A stretch of 64,000 nucleotides of DNA from Acidiphilium sp. 37-60-79 (GCA_002279355.1 NCBV01000009.1:50897-114896); one strand, 5' to 3'; counted from the stretch's first letter, positions 45,105-55,807 are shown. Numbers and translations: made by a program. The notes: generated by a model not told the origin, from the sequence alone.

Positions 45105-46208
45105 ATGAAAATCGACGGTCGGGCTTTCCGTAGCATATGGCTTGATGAAACCGATCATTGGTCGGTCCGCATCATCGACCAAACCAAACTGCCTTGGACG
45201 TTCGACATCGCCCGGCTGAGCAATGCTGACCATGTCGCCCACGCCATCCGCGCCATGCAGGTGCGCGGCGCGCCGTTGATCGGCGCCACCGCCGCTTATG
45301 GCGTCGCCTTGGCCATGCGCGCCGATCCCTCCAATGACAGCCTCACCCAAGTCATCGCCCAACTCGCCGCCACCCGCCCGACCGCGATCAATTTGCGCTG
45401 GGCGCTCGAGCGCATGGAGCAGAGCCTGCGCACGCATCCTCCCGCCGAACGGGCTGATATCGCCTATCAAGCAGCCGCCGCCATTTGCGATGAGGATGTC
45501 GCCACCAATCGCGCCATCGGCACCCACGGCCTCAGCCTGATCGAAGCGCGCGCCCGCAGCGGCCGCCGGGTTAACCTGCTCACCCATTGCAACGCTGGCT
45601 GGATCGCGACGGTTGATTGGGGTACCGCCCTCGCACCAATCTACCGCGCCCATGATGCCGGGATCGATGTGCATGTCTATGTCGATGAAACCCGCCCGCG
45701 CAACCAAGGCGCATCACTAACAGCCTGGGAACTCGGCAAGCACGGCGTGCCCCATACCGTCATCGTCGATAATGCCGGCGGGCATTTGATGCAGCGTGGT
45801 GCAATCGATATGGTCATCGTCGGCACCGATCGCGTCACCCGCACCGGCGATGTCGCCAATAAAATCGGTACCTATCTGAAAGCCTTGGCCGCGCGCGATA
45901 ATGGCATCCCCTTCTATGTCGCCTTGCCCTCCTCCACCATCGATTGGCGCATCGCCGATGGGCTGAGCGATATCCCCATTGAGGAGCGTGCCGCCAGCGA
46001 AGTCACCACCATCACCGGCCGCGCGCTCGATGGCAGCATCGCCACCGTGCGGATCGTGCCCAAGGACAGCGACGCGGTTAACCCCGCCTTCGATGTAACC
46101 CCGGCCCGGCTGGTGTCCGGCCTGATCACCGAATTGGGCATCTGCGCTGCCTCTGAACCTGCCCTCGCCGCTCTGTTCCCCCAAGCGCGCGAGCCGATGG
46201 CCGCCTGA
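45105..46208 (+). CDS. mtnA: S-methyl-5-thioribose-1-phosphate isomerase
   Basis: Converts methylthioribose 1-phosphate to methylthioribulose 1-phosphate in the methionine salvage pathway. ATG 45105, behind AGGAGCAGAGT, gives 367 residues; a TTG-led extension to 45075 is not supported. The eIF2B-like fold is recognised by MQVRGAPLIGATAAYG near residue 48, GADRV-type motif (IVGTDRVTRTGDVANKIGT) near residue 245, with Asp247 region as catalytic candidate, and VALPSSTIDW. No other salvage gene is adjacent. Confidence 0.9.
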   Translation: MKIDGRAFRSIWLDETDHWSVRIIDQTKLPWTFDIARLSNADHVAHAIRAMQVRGAPLIGATAAYGVALAMRADPSNDSLTQVIAQLAATRPTAINLRWALERMEQSLRTHPPAERADIAYQAAAAICDEDVATNRAIGTHGLSLIEARARSGRRVNLLTHCNAGWIATVDWGTALAPIYRAHDAGIDVHVYVDETRPRNQGASLTAWELGKHGVPHTVIVDNAGGHLMQRGAIDMVIVGTDRVTRTGDVANKIGTYLKALAARDNGIPFYVALPSSTIDWRIADGLSDIPIEERAASEVTTITGRALDGSIATVRIVPKDSDAVNPAFDVTPARLVSGLITELGICAASEPALAALFPQAREPMAA

Positions 46209-46212
46209 TCAC

Positions 46213-47541
46213 GTGGAATCAGCACCACCTAACACGGATCTGTTCGAGAGCCTCCCAAAAGCCGCGCCGCGCGGCCCGATGCCCCTCGCCGAAAGGCTGC
46301 GCCCGACCACGCTCAATGCCGTTATCGGTCAAGATCATCTGCTCGGACCGCAAGGCCTGCTCACGGGCATGCTCGAGCGCGCAAGCCTCGCTTCGCTCAT
46401 CCTCTGGGGGCCACCCGGTGTCGGCAAAACCACCATCGCGCGGCTGCTTGCCGAACAAGCCGGTTTGCATTTCGTCTCGATTTCCGCTGTATTTTCCGGC
46501 GTCGCTGATCTAAAACGCTGCTTTGATGATGCAAGGCAACGCCGCCGCAGCGGCACCCGCAGCCTGCTCTTCGTCGATGAAATTCACCGCTTCAACCGCG
46601 CCCAGCAAGATGGCTTTCTGCCGGTGGTCGAAGACGGCACGGTAACACTCGTCGGCGCCACCACCGAAAACCCCTCTTTCGCCCTGAATAGTGCGCTGTT
46701 ATCGCGCTGCCAGGTCTTGGTGCTCGCCCGCCTCGATGATCCAGCCTTGGAGCATTTACTCGCCCGCGCCGAACAAAGCTTGGGCACCCATTTGCCACTC
46801 ACCCGCTCAGCCCGGCAAACCCTCCGCGCCATGGCCGATGGCGATGGCCGCGCCTTGCTCAACATGGTCGAACAACTCGCCGCCGCCCAATTGCCACCTG
46901 AACCGTTGCTGGATGACGCGGCCTTGTCCAACCTGATTGCCCGCCGCGCCGCCTTATATGATCGCAACCGCGAAGAACATTACAACCTCATTTCAGCCTT
47001 GCATAAATCCATGCGCGGCTCAGACCCCGACGCCGCTTTATACTGGCTCGCCCGCATGCTAACCGGCGGCGAAGATGCTCGCTATATCGCCCGTCGCCTC
47101 GTGCGTTTCGCGGTTGAAGATATCGGCCTGGCCGACCCGCAGGCGCTAACACAAGCCCTCGCCGCCTGGGAAAGCTATGAGCGGCTGGGCAGTCCGGAGG
47201 GCGATCTCGCAATCGCCCAAGCCGTGCTCTATCTTGCCACCGCGCCGAAATCCAACGCGACCTACAAGGGTTTTGGTTCTGCCATGCGGTTAGCCCGCCA
47301 AACCGGCAGCGTCGCACCCCCCGCCCATGCGGTCAATGCACCCACCAAACTCATGCAAGAACTTGGCTACGGCGCTGGCTATGACTATGACCATCAAAGC
47401 CCGGACGCGTTCTCGGGTCAAAATTACTTCCCCGACGGCGTCGCGCGCCAGCGCCTCTACGCGCCGGTGGAGCGCGGCTTCGAGGCGACCTTGCGGCGTC
47501 GGCTGGAACATTGGAACACATTACGCGAGGAGCGGTCATGA
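46213..47541 (+). CDS. rarA: replication-associated recombination protein A (MgsA/WRNIP1 family)
   Basis: AAA+ ATPase that acts at stalled replication forks. It starts with GTG at 46213, four bases after mtnA. The 442-residue product carries Walker A GPPGVGKTTIA (around residues 57-67), Walker B LLFVDEIHRFN, sensor-1 TENPSF and the C-terminal tetramerisation region containing YLATAPKSN. The stop overlaps the rluC-family start (ATGA). Family length and motif set are standard. Confidence 0.94.
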   Translation: MESAPPNTDLFESLPKAAPRGPMPLAERLRPTTLNAVIGQDHLLGPQGLLTGMLERASLASLILWGPPGVGKTTIARLLAEQAGLHFVSISAVFSGVADLKRCFDDARQRRRSGTRSLLFVDEIHRFNRAQQDGFLPVVEDGTVTLVGATTENPSFALNSALLSRCQVLVLARLDDPALEHLLARAEQSLGTHLPLTRSARQTLRAMADGDGRALLNMVEQLAAAQLPPEPLLDDAALSNLIARRAALYDRNREEHYNLISALHKSMRGSDPDAALYWLARMLTGGEDARYIARRLVRFAVEDIGLADPQALTQALAAWESYERLGSPEGDLAIAQAVLYLATAPKSNATYKGFGSAMRLARQTGSVAPPAHAVNAPTKLMQELGYGAGYDYDHQSPDAFSGQNYFPDGVARQRLYAPVERGFEATLRRRLEHWNTLREERS

Positions 47542-48539
47542 CCGAAACGGACGAAACCGAATCGCGGCTCGAACAGCGTATCGTCAGCAATGATGAAGCC
47601 CAAATGCGGCTGGATCGATTTTTGCGACGCCATCATCCCGGCATCACCCAGGGCGTTATCCAACGGCTCTGCCGCACCGGCCAAGTGCGGGTCGCGGGCA
47701 AACGGGTTGAAGCCTCAACGCGGCTGGAACCCGGCCAAGCCGTGCGCATCCCGCCGGTGCCCGATAGCAGCGCGCCAACCCGCCACGTGATCGATTTGAA
47801 CAGTCACGAAGCCGCCGATCTCGCCAAACTCGTGCTCTATCGTGACGATGACGTGCTGGTGCTGGACAAACCCGCCGGCCTTGCGACCCAAGGCGGCAAA
47901 GGCATCGCCCGCCATCTCGATGGCATGTTAGACGCTTTGCAATTCGAGGCCACCGAGCGCCCGAAATTAGTCCATCGGCTCGATCGCGGTACGTCAGGCG
48001 TGCTGATCCTGGCCCGAAACAGCTTCGCCGCGAGTGCCCTCGCTGCGGCGTTTCGCGGTCGCGATGCCGCAAAAATCTATTGGGCGCTGGTCGTCGGCTT
48101 ACCCATACCGTTAGAAGGCCGGATCGATCTGCCGCTCGCGCGCATCGGCGGCGCTGGTGCGCGCACCAAACCCGCCGCCCGAAACGATGAAGGCGCCGCC
48201 GCCGCAATCACCGATTATCGCACGCTCGATCATGCCGGGCGAAAATTCGCTTGGCTCGAATTGCGTCCACTCACCGGCCGCACCCATCAACTCCGCGCCC
48301 ACTGCGCCGCCCTGGAAACCCCCATCCTCGGCGACGCACCCTATGCCGGCGCGCGCGCCTATGCCGAAGGGTTCGAGAAACAAATGCACCTGCATGCCCG
48401 CCGTCTCAGCATCGCTCATCCCCGTGGCGGCGTGCTCGAAATCGAAGCGGACGCCCCGCCCCATATCCGTAAGGCCCTGACAAGCCTTGGTTTCACCATC
48501 CCACGCGCCGCAGCCCCCCTCCTGAATCGGCGCAGCTGA
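47538..48539 (+). CDS. RluC/RluD-type 23S rRNA pseudouridine synthase
   Basis: 333-residue pseudouridine synthase of the RluA family with an N-terminal S4 RNA-binding domain (DRFLRRHHPGITQGVIQRL). The catalytic motif HRLDRGTSGVLIL contains the active aspartate, and GRTHQLRAHCAALETPILGD is conserved. Exact target (U955/2504/2580 or U1911/1915/1917) cannot be decided by eye. The ATG at 47538 overlaps the rarA stop. Confidence 0.9.
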   Translation: MTETDETESRLEQRIVSNDEAQMRLDRFLRRHHPGITQGVIQRLCRTGQVRVAGKRVEASTRLEPGQAVRIPPVPDSSAPTRHVIDLNSHEAADLAKLVLYRDDDVLVLDKPAGLATQGGKGIARHLDGMLDALQFEATERPKLVHRLDRGTSGVLILARNSFAASALAAAFRGRDAAKIYWALVVGLPIPLEGRIDLPLARIGGAGARTKPAARNDEGAAAAITDYRTLDHAGRKFAWLELRPLTGRTHQLRAHCAALETPILGDAPYAGARAYAEGFEKQMHLHARRLSIAHPRGGVLEIEADAPPHIRKALTSLGFTIPRAAAPLLNRRS

Positions 48540-48646
48540 GCCGACGGCAGATGACTGAAATTTCACTTAAAATGACCTTTTCATGACCGGCCCGGCCCGG
48601 CCACCGGGTTGACGCACCACCCACACCGCACCCAAGTATTATCACA

Positions 48647-50503
48647 ATGAAGCGTTTATCAGAGCGTGCCCTGATCATCGCGGTGACGATATCCTTATGC
48701 CTGTTTGGATTAGGCATTGGTGTGGCCTGCGCGGCGAACCCCCAACCCTATCGTGTAACTCTGAGCAAAACCGGCAACGCAGCGCTCGACACGCTACTGC
48801 GCAAAAGTGCCCAGTTGGAAACATTGCGGACCAAACTGAAAGTTTCCCCGTTCGCGCTTATCGGGCGCGCACAAGCGGACCAGAAACGTCTGCTAACGGT
48901 GTTGCACAGCGAAGCCTATGATTCCGGCACCGTTGCGATCACCATCAATGGCCTCGCCCTCAACAACCCCAGCCTGCCCAGCCTATTGCGCCGCGCGCCC
49001 GCACAGCCTCCAGCGCAGGTCGTCGTCAAAATTGCCCTCGGCCCCATGTATACGATCAGCGCTATCAAAACACCCGGCCTCACCAACCCCGTCCCCGTCC
49101 CAGCGCTCGGCATAGCCGTCGGTGCCACCGCGCGGGCCGCGCCGATCATCGATGCTCGCGCCCATTTGCAAGCAACCCTGCGCAATCACGGATACGCCTT
49201 CGCCAAAGTCGATCCACCAATCGCCTATGCGAACATCACCCGCCACACATTGACGGTTCAATATACAGTCCAACAAGGGCCACGCGTCGCTGTCGGCGCG
49301 ATCCAATTTTCCGGGGCACCCGCCTTGCAACGCGCCTTTCTGGCCCGCCATATTTTGCTCCGGGCCGGCCAGCCATTCAGCGAAACCGCCCTGGCCAAGG
49401 CACGCAATCAATTACTTGCCCTGCGCGTATTTTCCTCGGTCTCAGCCAAAACCGCCTCCACCCCAAACCCGCCGGGCCAAGTGCCCATCACCTTTTTGCT
49501 CCAGGCGGAAAAGCCGCACCGCGTCGAAATCGGCGCCTCCTATTCCACCGATCAAGGCATTTCTGCTGATGCCTCCTGGACGGATCGTAATTTGTTTGGC
49601 CGCGCCCAACGGCTAAAATTCTCTATCGGCGCCACCGGCCTTGGCTCCTCGACCGGTAAAAGCATCGTGCTGCAACCTGGATACGATGCAAAAGCCGCGT
49701 ATAAAGTGCCCGATGCCTTCCAGCCGGGACAAACCTTCACCGCTGACATCGGGGCCCTGCGCGCCTACCTGCCCGCCTATAACCGCACCGGGGTCCTCGC
49801 GAATATCGGTTTAGAGCGGCCATGGTCCAAATATATCGATCTTCGCTACGGACTCGGCTATATCGGCGAACAGGTCCGGCAAGAAGGCATAAGTCGTCGT
49901 TATAATCTTGTGCAACTGCCCCTATCGCTGCGCTACGACACCACCCATTCGCTCCTCAACCCAACCCAAGGAATGCGGATCACGCTGCGTATTACGCCCT
50001 CGGTTCCGTTATCTGGCGGATCGGGCGTGTTTCTCAATACCGAACTGATCGGCAATACGTACATCAATCTCGAAGCCCCCGGCCGTGGTGTGTTAGCGCT
50101 GCGCGGCGTGCTCGGGCGCATATTTGGGGCCTCGCAGTTCCAAATTCCTCCCGATCAACGCTTCTATGCTGGCGGCACCGGCACCGTGCGCGGCTTTACT
50201 TATCAAACCGTTGGCCCGCTCTTCGCCAATGGCGTTCCGCAAGGCGGCACCGCGATCGATGCAGCGGAAATCGAGTTTCGCCAGCGCATCGGCAAGAGTT
50301 TCGGAATCGCCCCCTTCGTCGATGCGGGTCAAGTCGCCGCCAACGGCACGCCGTTCACCGGCACACCACGTGTTGGCGTGGGCATCGGCCTGCTTTATTT
50401 CACTCGTATCGGGCCAATCCGGCTTGATCTCGGCGTCCCCGTCAATCGCCCGCCCGGCGGCGCCTCGTTCGCCGTCTATATCGGGCTGGGGCAGGCGTTC
50501 TGA
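48647..50503 (+). CDS. tamA: autotransporter assembly complex protein TamA
   Basis: Outer-membrane Omp85-family barrel that, with TamB, exports autotransporters and contributes to outer-membrane phospholipid transport. The 618-residue product has a signal peptide (residues 1-27, VACA-A), about three POTRA-like repeats (residues 60-290), and a C-terminal barrel with the Bam-type RFYAGGTGTVRGF motif (residues ~500-512, the conserved VRGF of the family) and a terminal phenylalanine-ended strand (GLGQAF). The ATG of tamB overlaps its stop by one base. Confidence 0.88.
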   Translation: MKRLSERALIIAVTISLCLFGLGIGVACAANPQPYRVTLSKTGNAALDTLLRKSAQLETLRTKLKVSPFALIGRAQADQKRLLTVLHSEAYDSGTVAITINGLALNNPSLPSLLRRAPAQPPAQVVVKIALGPMYTISAIKTPGLTNPVPVPALGIAVGATARAAPIIDARAHLQATLRNHGYAFAKVDPPIAYANITRHTLTVQYTVQQGPRVAVGAIQFSGAPALQRAFLARHILLRAGQPFSETALAKARNQLLALRVFSSVSAKTASTPNPPGQVPITFLLQAEKPHRVEIGASYSTDQGISADASWTDRNLFGRAQRLKFSIGATGLGSSTGKSIVLQPGYDAKAAYKVPDAFQPGQTFTADIGALRAYLPAYNRTGVLANIGLERPWSKYIDLRYGLGYIGEQVRQEGISRRYNLVQLPLSLRYDTTHSLLNPTQGMRITLRITPSVPLSGGSGVFLNTELIGNTYINLEAPGRGVLALRGVLGRIFGASQFQIPPDQRFYAGGTGTVRGFTYQTVGPLFANGVPQGGTAIDAAEIEFRQRIGKSFGIAPFVDAGQVAANGTPFTGTPRVGVGIGLLYFTRIGPIRLDLGVPVNRPPGGASFAVYIGLGQAF

Positions 50504-53500
50504 TGCGCCGCCTCCGCCCCTGGCTGTTGTCGCTTCTCGGAGCGCTGATCATCGTGCCGCTGGGCATCGTGTTAGCCGTCGGCATCGCGTTCAATACCGG
50601 TGCCGGACGCCATTGGGCCGCCGCAAAAATAACCGCGATCACCCAAGGCACCGTGCGGATATCCCGCCTCTCTGGCCATTTTCCCGCCTATATCGCCGCA
50701 AGCGGGATCAAAATCGCCGACTCCAAAGGGGTTTACCTCACGATCAACCAAGCGACATTGCGCTGGAATCCTCTTGCGCTTCTCCATCGAAAACTATCCA
50801 TCGCCGCGCTCACCGCGCAGAGTGTCGCGTTAAGCCGGTTGCCAGTCCCTGCCAAACCCAAGGTCAAACCAACCAAATCCGGCTTCAACCTGCCTGTCGC
50901 ACAAATTGATCTGCACCATCTCGCAATCAACACATTAACAATCGCATCGCCGGTTATCGGCCACGCCATCACCCTGCACCTCACCGGCCATGGCAGCCTA
51001 TCGGGGCACCGTCACGCCGCCATCGTCCTGCAGGCAACTTCCCCGCACAATCAAGGTCACTATCACATCGCCCTAGCACTAACGCCCAAATCCATCCAAT
51101 CGACGATAACAGCAACCGAACCACCGCACGGCCTGATCGGCCAGTTCGCCGGTCCAAAACTCGATGATGGCGCTTTAGCACTCCACGCAACGCTCGCAGG
51201 CCCGCGCCAAGCCGCCACGCTCACACTCGCCGCATCGCTCGGCGCCCTGCACGCCAACGCAACCGGCACGATCAATCTCAATCCCGCCACCCCTAACGCC
51301 AATATCACCATCACGCTGCCCAATATCGCCCCGTTCGCGACGCTCGCCGGTCAAAGCCTGACCGGTAGCGATATTGCGCACCTCAACATTGCTCGCACCA
51401 AAGCGGGTCAGTCCGCCCAGTTTGACAGCACCCTGTCGATCACGGGCGGAAAAACCACCCTTGCACGCGTGATCGGTCCAAAGGCGCAGCTAACGGGCGC
51501 CATATCAACCCACCAGAGCACCATCACAATTCACCAACTCACACTGCAAACCAGCGCCGTTCATGCCAGGCTGCAAGGCACCGTCGAACCCACCTCGATG
51601 GCCCTGCACGGCACCATCAGCGAACCCAACATCACCCTGATCGATCCCCAACTCTCCGGCCACGTCGCCGAACAGGTCGATATTAGTGGCCCCCGCACCG
51701 ATTTCGCACTCAACACCACAATCAACGGGATCATTGCCGCAAAATCGATGACATCAGGCCCCTTCACCGTCACCGTCGCCGCTGCCCATTTGCCGCGCGC
51801 GCCAACAGCCAAACTCACCGGCTCCGGCACGCTCGATGGCGCGCCATTATCGCTCGCCGGCACGTTCGACCGCAGCCTCACTGGCGTGATTAATGCGTCT
51901 ATGAAACAAGTGGCATGGAAATCCGTGACCGGACACGGAGCGATCGCGGTCAATCCGGGTCATTGGCCGACCGGGTCGTTTTCACTCGCCATCGGCCAAC
52001 TCGCGGATATCGGCAAACTTCTGAACACCGCCGTCACCGGCAACCTCCACGCGACCTTCACCCATCAGCCCGGCCAACCCGTCGCTGTTCAGGCGCAATT
52101 GACCCGCTTCGCGCTCGGTCGATCAATCGGCGTCGCCAGCGCGATCATCGCTGGCCATTTCGATCACCCCGATCATCAACTCACCACGGCCGCAACCGCC
52201 ACCATAACCGGCGTGCGCGCGCCGCAACTTGTCGGCGGCCTTACCCTCTCCGCCCAGGGTCCGTTGACCGCGTTAGAAATAAAAATGGCCGGTCAGTTCA
52301 GTCAATTGGCTGGAAAGCCGGCCCAGATCAACCTCACCGGCTTGCTCAGCAACCCGCATCACAGCTTGACCGTGCAAACCCTCGCGGCCACCGCCCGTGG
52401 CGTGTCTCTCCGCCTCCAGCACCCAACAATCGTGCAATGGCAACCCGGCCTCGCAGTGCGAAATCTGGCCATCGGACTAGGCGGCATCGGCGCCGGCGGC
52501 TCACTAACGCTCAACGGCTCAATCCGGCCAAATTTAGCTATCGACTTAGCACTCCGCCACATTCCCGCAAGCATCATCCAAGCTGCATCGCCCAAAATCC
52601 AGGCGCAAGGTCAAATCAACGCATCAGCAAAGCTTTGGGGAAGTCTTGCCGTCCCGCGAGGCACGGTCACGCTCGCGGTTAATCGTCTGCATCTGCGCAC
52701 CGGCCCTGCCGCAATCCTGCCGCCCGTCAGTGCATCACTACGCGCCCAACTATCGGCGCACACAGCGACCGGCACAGCAACATTGCAGGCGGGCCCGAAA
52801 TCTCATCTGCAAGCAAACGGCTCCGTCCCACTCGGCCCGCAAGGCCCCATCGCCCTGAATGTCCACGGCGCGATCGATCTGAACCTGCTTAACCCGCTAA
52901 CAGCCGCCCAAGGCACCCATGTCGCGGGCATCGTCACGCCCGCCCTGCAAATCGGCGGCACTCTCGCAGCGCCACTGCCGAACGGAACCATCACCCTTAG
53001 CGGAGGGGCCGTTCAGAATATCGGCTCGGGGCTCGATCTGTCGTCCATCGCGGCGACCCTCAGCGCGGCGGGTCACCATCTCGCTCTCACCAACCTCCAG
53101 GCCAAAGCAGGCAGCGGAACAATCACCGGCACAGGCACAATCGGTCTCGCCTCACCCATGCCGATCGACTTGCATATCAGCCTTAACCAAGCTCAGCCCA
53201 TCAGTAGCGATGTCCTCACCGAAACACTCAGCGGCCAGCTCCAGATCACCGGCGCAGCGACCACGGGCGCCACGATCGGCGGCACGGTGGATATTGACCG
53301 CGCCAACATTAATATCCCAAGCGGATTGCCGCCGTCGGTCGCCAAACTAACCATCTTGCGCCCTGGCGAAACCCTGCCCAAACCCAGCCCCCCTCTGCCG
53401 ATCGCGCTCAACCTCACCATCATTGCCAAAAACCAAGTCTTCATCCGAGGTGATGGCGTGTTCGCTGACTTGGGCGGCCGCCTCCATCTTGGCGGCACCG

Positions 53501-54123
53501 CCGCCGCACCGGTACCCTCCGGCGGGCTCAACTTGCTGCGCGGCCATTTTACGCTTGGCGGTAAATCGCTCTCTTTCACCAAAGGCAATATCAGCTTTAA
53601 TGGCGGCCTGCTCCCCGCCCTCGACCTTGAAGCCTCGCACAGCGCGAACGATGGCACGGTCTCCACCCTCGCCCTCACCGGCACGCCGACCGCGCCAAAA
53701 ATCACCCTGAGCAGCGTGCCTTACCTGCCATCCGATGAAGTGTTGTCGCACCTGCTCTTTGGTACCGGCACCACCCATCTCTCCGCGTTCCAAGCGGCCT
53801 CGCTCGCGGCGTCCTTGGCCCAGCTTGCAGGGATTGGCGGCGGCATCAATCCGCTCGGCGGAATTCGCAATGCTCTCGGCCTCGATGAACTCTCGCTGGG
53901 GGGCGGATCAGCGAACGGCGCGCCCACGATCGATGCAGGGCGCTATGTCGCCCCCGGCGTCTATGTGGGCGCATCGCAAGCCGCGTCGGGTCAAGGCTCA
54001 CGGGTCAAGGTCGAGATCAATCTGTATAAAGGCCTGAAACTCAATACGTCGGTCGGCAACGGAAGTGGTTCAGGCACCTCGAATGGCGAAAGCGTCGGCT
54101 TGGGCTACCAATTTAACTACTGA
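50503..54123 (+). CDS. tamB: translocation/assembly module TamB (DUF490)
   Basis: 1206-residue inner-membrane-anchored periplasmic protein with a hydrophobic anchor near residues 10-28 (LLGALIIVPLGIVLAVGIA) and a long AsmA/TamB-type beta-groove that may carry lipid. The C-terminal DUF490 domain is recognised by SLSFTKGNISFNGGLLPAL and IDAGRYVAPGVYVGASQA, ending in a barrel-like GLGYQFNY. It is Ala/Thr/Gly-rich with many Ser/Thr repeats, shorter than the E. coli protein. It overlaps the convergent cydC by 11 bases. Confidence 0.9.
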   Translation: MRRLRPWLLSLLGALIIVPLGIVLAVGIAFNTGAGRHWAAAKITAITQGTVRISRLSGHFPAYIAASGIKIADSKGVYLTINQATLRWNPLALLHRKLSIAALTAQSVALSRLPVPAKPKVKPTKSGFNLPVAQIDLHHLAINTLTIASPVIGHAITLHLTGHGSLSGHRHAAIVLQATSPHNQGHYHIALALTPKSIQSTITATEPPHGLIGQFAGPKLDDGALALHATLAGPRQAATLTLAASLGALHANATGTINLNPATPNANITITLPNIAPFATLAGQSLTGSDIAHLNIARTKAGQSAQFDSTLSITGGKTTLARVIGPKAQLTGAISTHQSTITIHQLTLQTSAVHARLQGTVEPTSMALHGTISEPNITLIDPQLSGHVAEQVDISGPRTDFALNTTINGIIAAKSMTSGPFTVTVAAAHLPRAPTAKLTGSGTLDGAPLSLAGTFDRSLTGVINASMKQVAWKSVTGHGAIAVNPGHWPTGSFSLAIGQLADIGKLLNTAVTGNLHATFTHQPGQPVAVQAQLTRFALGRSIGVASAIIAGHFDHPDHQLTTAATATITGVRAPQLVGGLTLSAQGPLTALEIKMAGQFSQLAGKPAQINLTGLLSNPHHSLTVQTLAATARGVSLRLQHPTIVQWQPGLAVRNLAIGLGGIGAGGSLTLNGSIRPNLAIDLALRHIPASIIQAASPKIQAQGQINASAKLWGSLAVPRGTVTLAVNRLHLRTGPAAILPPVSASLRAQLSAHTATGTATLQAGPKSHLQANGSVPLGPQGPIALNVHGAIDLNLLNPLTAAQGTHVAGIVTPALQIGGTLAAPLPNGTITLSGGAVQNIGSGLDLSSIAATLSAAGHHLALTNLQAKAGSGTITGTGTIGLASPMPIDLHISLNQAQPISSDVLTETLSGQLQITGAATTGATIGGTVDIDRANINIPSGLPPSVAKLTILRPGETLPKPSPPLPIALNLTIIAKNQVFIRGDGVFADLGGRLHLGGTAAAPVPSGGLNLLRGHFTLGGKSLSFTKGNISFNGGLLPALDLEASHSANDGTVSTLALTGTPTAPKITLSSVPYLPSDEVLSHLLFGTGTTHLSAFQAASLAASLAQLAGIGGGINPLGGIRNALGLDELSLGGGSANGAPTIDAGRYVAPGVYVGASQAASGQGSRVKVEINLYKGLKLNTSVGNGSGSGTSNGESVGLGYQFNY

Positions 54124-55807
54124 CCCCCTGCGCAACCAACCGATCATTCACAATCTTGCCGCGCTCCAGCGTGATCACCCGATCGACATGGCGCAAGCTG
54201 GATGGGCGGTGGCTGATCAATATCGTTGTGCGTCCGCGCATCAACCCATCCAAAGCGGCAAGCACAAGGTGCTCGGCAGTCGCATCAAGCCCCTCGGTTG
54301 GCTCATCAAGAATCAAAATCGGCGCATCCTTGAGAAATGCGCGGGCAATCGCAATTCGCCGGGCTTCGCCGCCAGAAAAATTCGCACCAGCCTCGCCAAC
54401 CAAACTATCAAGCCCATGCGGCAAAGCCCGCACCAGCGCAGCCAGTTGCGCCTGCTCTAACGCCATCCATAATTCGGCCTCCGGGGCGTCTGGCTTGGCC
54501 AGGAGCAAATTTTCGCGAATGCTCACATTGAACAAATGGGTCTGCTGCGCCACCACGGCAAACAAAGCGCGCGCGGCGTCACTGGTCAAATCGCGGAGCG
54601 TAACCCCGCCAATGGTCACCACGCCCTCTTGAAAATCCCAAAACCGGAGCAAAACATTCAACAAGCTGGTCTTGCCAGCCCCCGATGCACCGACAATCCC
54701 GACCCGAGCCCCCGCCTCAACACTTAGCGAAAAATGATCAAGCGCCCAAGCCGCCTCAGGCGCGTAGCGCATGCATAACCCAGTAATTTGCAAATCATAC
54801 CGAAGCGGTGTCGGGGCTGGATCGCTCGGCTCGGCTATGCTCGGCTTGGCGTCGATGATCTCAAAAATCCGCCGCACCGCCGCCAGCGTCTCGCCCAACG
54901 CCTGAAAGGCCGCCGGTAGCGTCACCACAGCCTCAAAACTGCCCAGCACCAAGAGCGCCAGCATGGGCAACTCCGGCCCGCTAATGCGCCCATGCACCAC
55001 CAACGGAATCGCAATTATCAGCGCCAACCCCATGGCGGCCTGGGTGGTGAAACTCGTCAAACCAGTGAAAAACCCATTGAACCCTGCAAGCCGCCGCTGT
55101 GCGCTGACCAATTCCTGGCTCTTCGCCGCAATCCGTTCACTCTGGCGTTCGGCAGCACGATAAATCTGCAATTCGCCCAGCCCGCGCACCGTATCGGCCA
55201 GATCAGCCCGCAACCCAGCGCGCAGCCAAACCGTGTTGTTAGCAGCCGGCCGGGCGAGCTTGAACGCAAGCCAGGGCAAAACCAGCCCCACCAGCAACAG
55301 TCCCGAACCATCAACCAACGCAACCTTGCCGCTCCAGGCCGCAATGAACGCACCGATCATGCACGCCGTGAGTATCGCCGCAAACACCGGCACCAGCACA
55401 CGAAGATAAAAATTATCAAGACTATCGATATCCGCCCGAATCCGGCTCAACAAATCGCCGCCCCGATAATGCTGCAATCGTGCAGGCGCCAGCGGCTCAA
55501 GCCGCGTATAAAACCAGACACGCAGCGTCGCGAGCAGTCGCAACGTCGCGTCATGGGTCAATAACCGCTCGCTATAGCGCCCACCCGTTCGTAAAATCGC
55601 CAAGCCCCGAATTGCTGCCGCAGGCGCAAAATAATTCAGCAACGGCCCGCCCAACCCGGATAGCGCCATCGCCGCAATAAACCAGCCCGCCAGCGCGACC
55701 AATCCCGCATTGGCCAAAATAACGATGCTGGCCAGCCCGATGCCCGCCAATAATTGCGTCAAAGACGGGCGAAATAGCCGATAAAGCCGCAGCAAATCAT
55801 GCATCAA
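54113..55807 (-). CDS. cydC: thiol reductant ABC exporter subunit CydC
   Basis: Half-size ABC transporter (564 residues) with six-helix membrane domain and nucleotide-binding domain; with CydD it exports reduced thiols (glutathione, cysteine) needed for cytochrome bd assembly. Motifs are Walker A GASGAGKTSLL, signature NFSGGEARRIAIARA and Walker B ILILDEPTEGLD. The ATG at 55807 overlaps the cydD stop (ATGA). Its stop lies inside the last codons of the convergent tamB. Confidence 0.93.
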   Translation of the reverse strand: MMHDLLRLYRLFRPSLTQLLAGIGLASIVILANAGLVALAGWFIAAMALSGLGGPLLNYFAPAAAIRGLAILRTGGRYSERLLTHDATLRLLATLRVWFYTRLEPLAPARLQHYRGGDLLSRIRADIDSLDNFYLRVLVPVFAAILTACMIGAFIAAWSGKVALVDGSGLLLVGLVLPWLAFKLARPAANNTVWLRAGLRADLADTVRGLGELQIYRAAERQSERIAAKSQELVSAQRRLAGFNGFFTGLTSFTTQAAMGLALIIAIPLVVHGRISGPELPMLALLVLGSFEAVVTLPAAFQALGETLAAVRRIFEIIDAKPSIAEPSDPAPTPLRYDLQITGLCMRYAPEAAWALDHFSLSVEAGARVGIVGASGAGKTSLLNVLLRFWDFQEGVVTIGGVTLRDLTSDAARALFAVVAQQTHLFNVSIRENLLLAKPDAPEAELWMALEQAQLAALVRALPHGLDSLVGEAGANFSGGEARRIAIARAFLKDAPILILDEPTEGLDATAEHLVLAALDGLMRGRTTILISHRPSSLRHVDRVITLERGKIVNDRLVAQGVSS

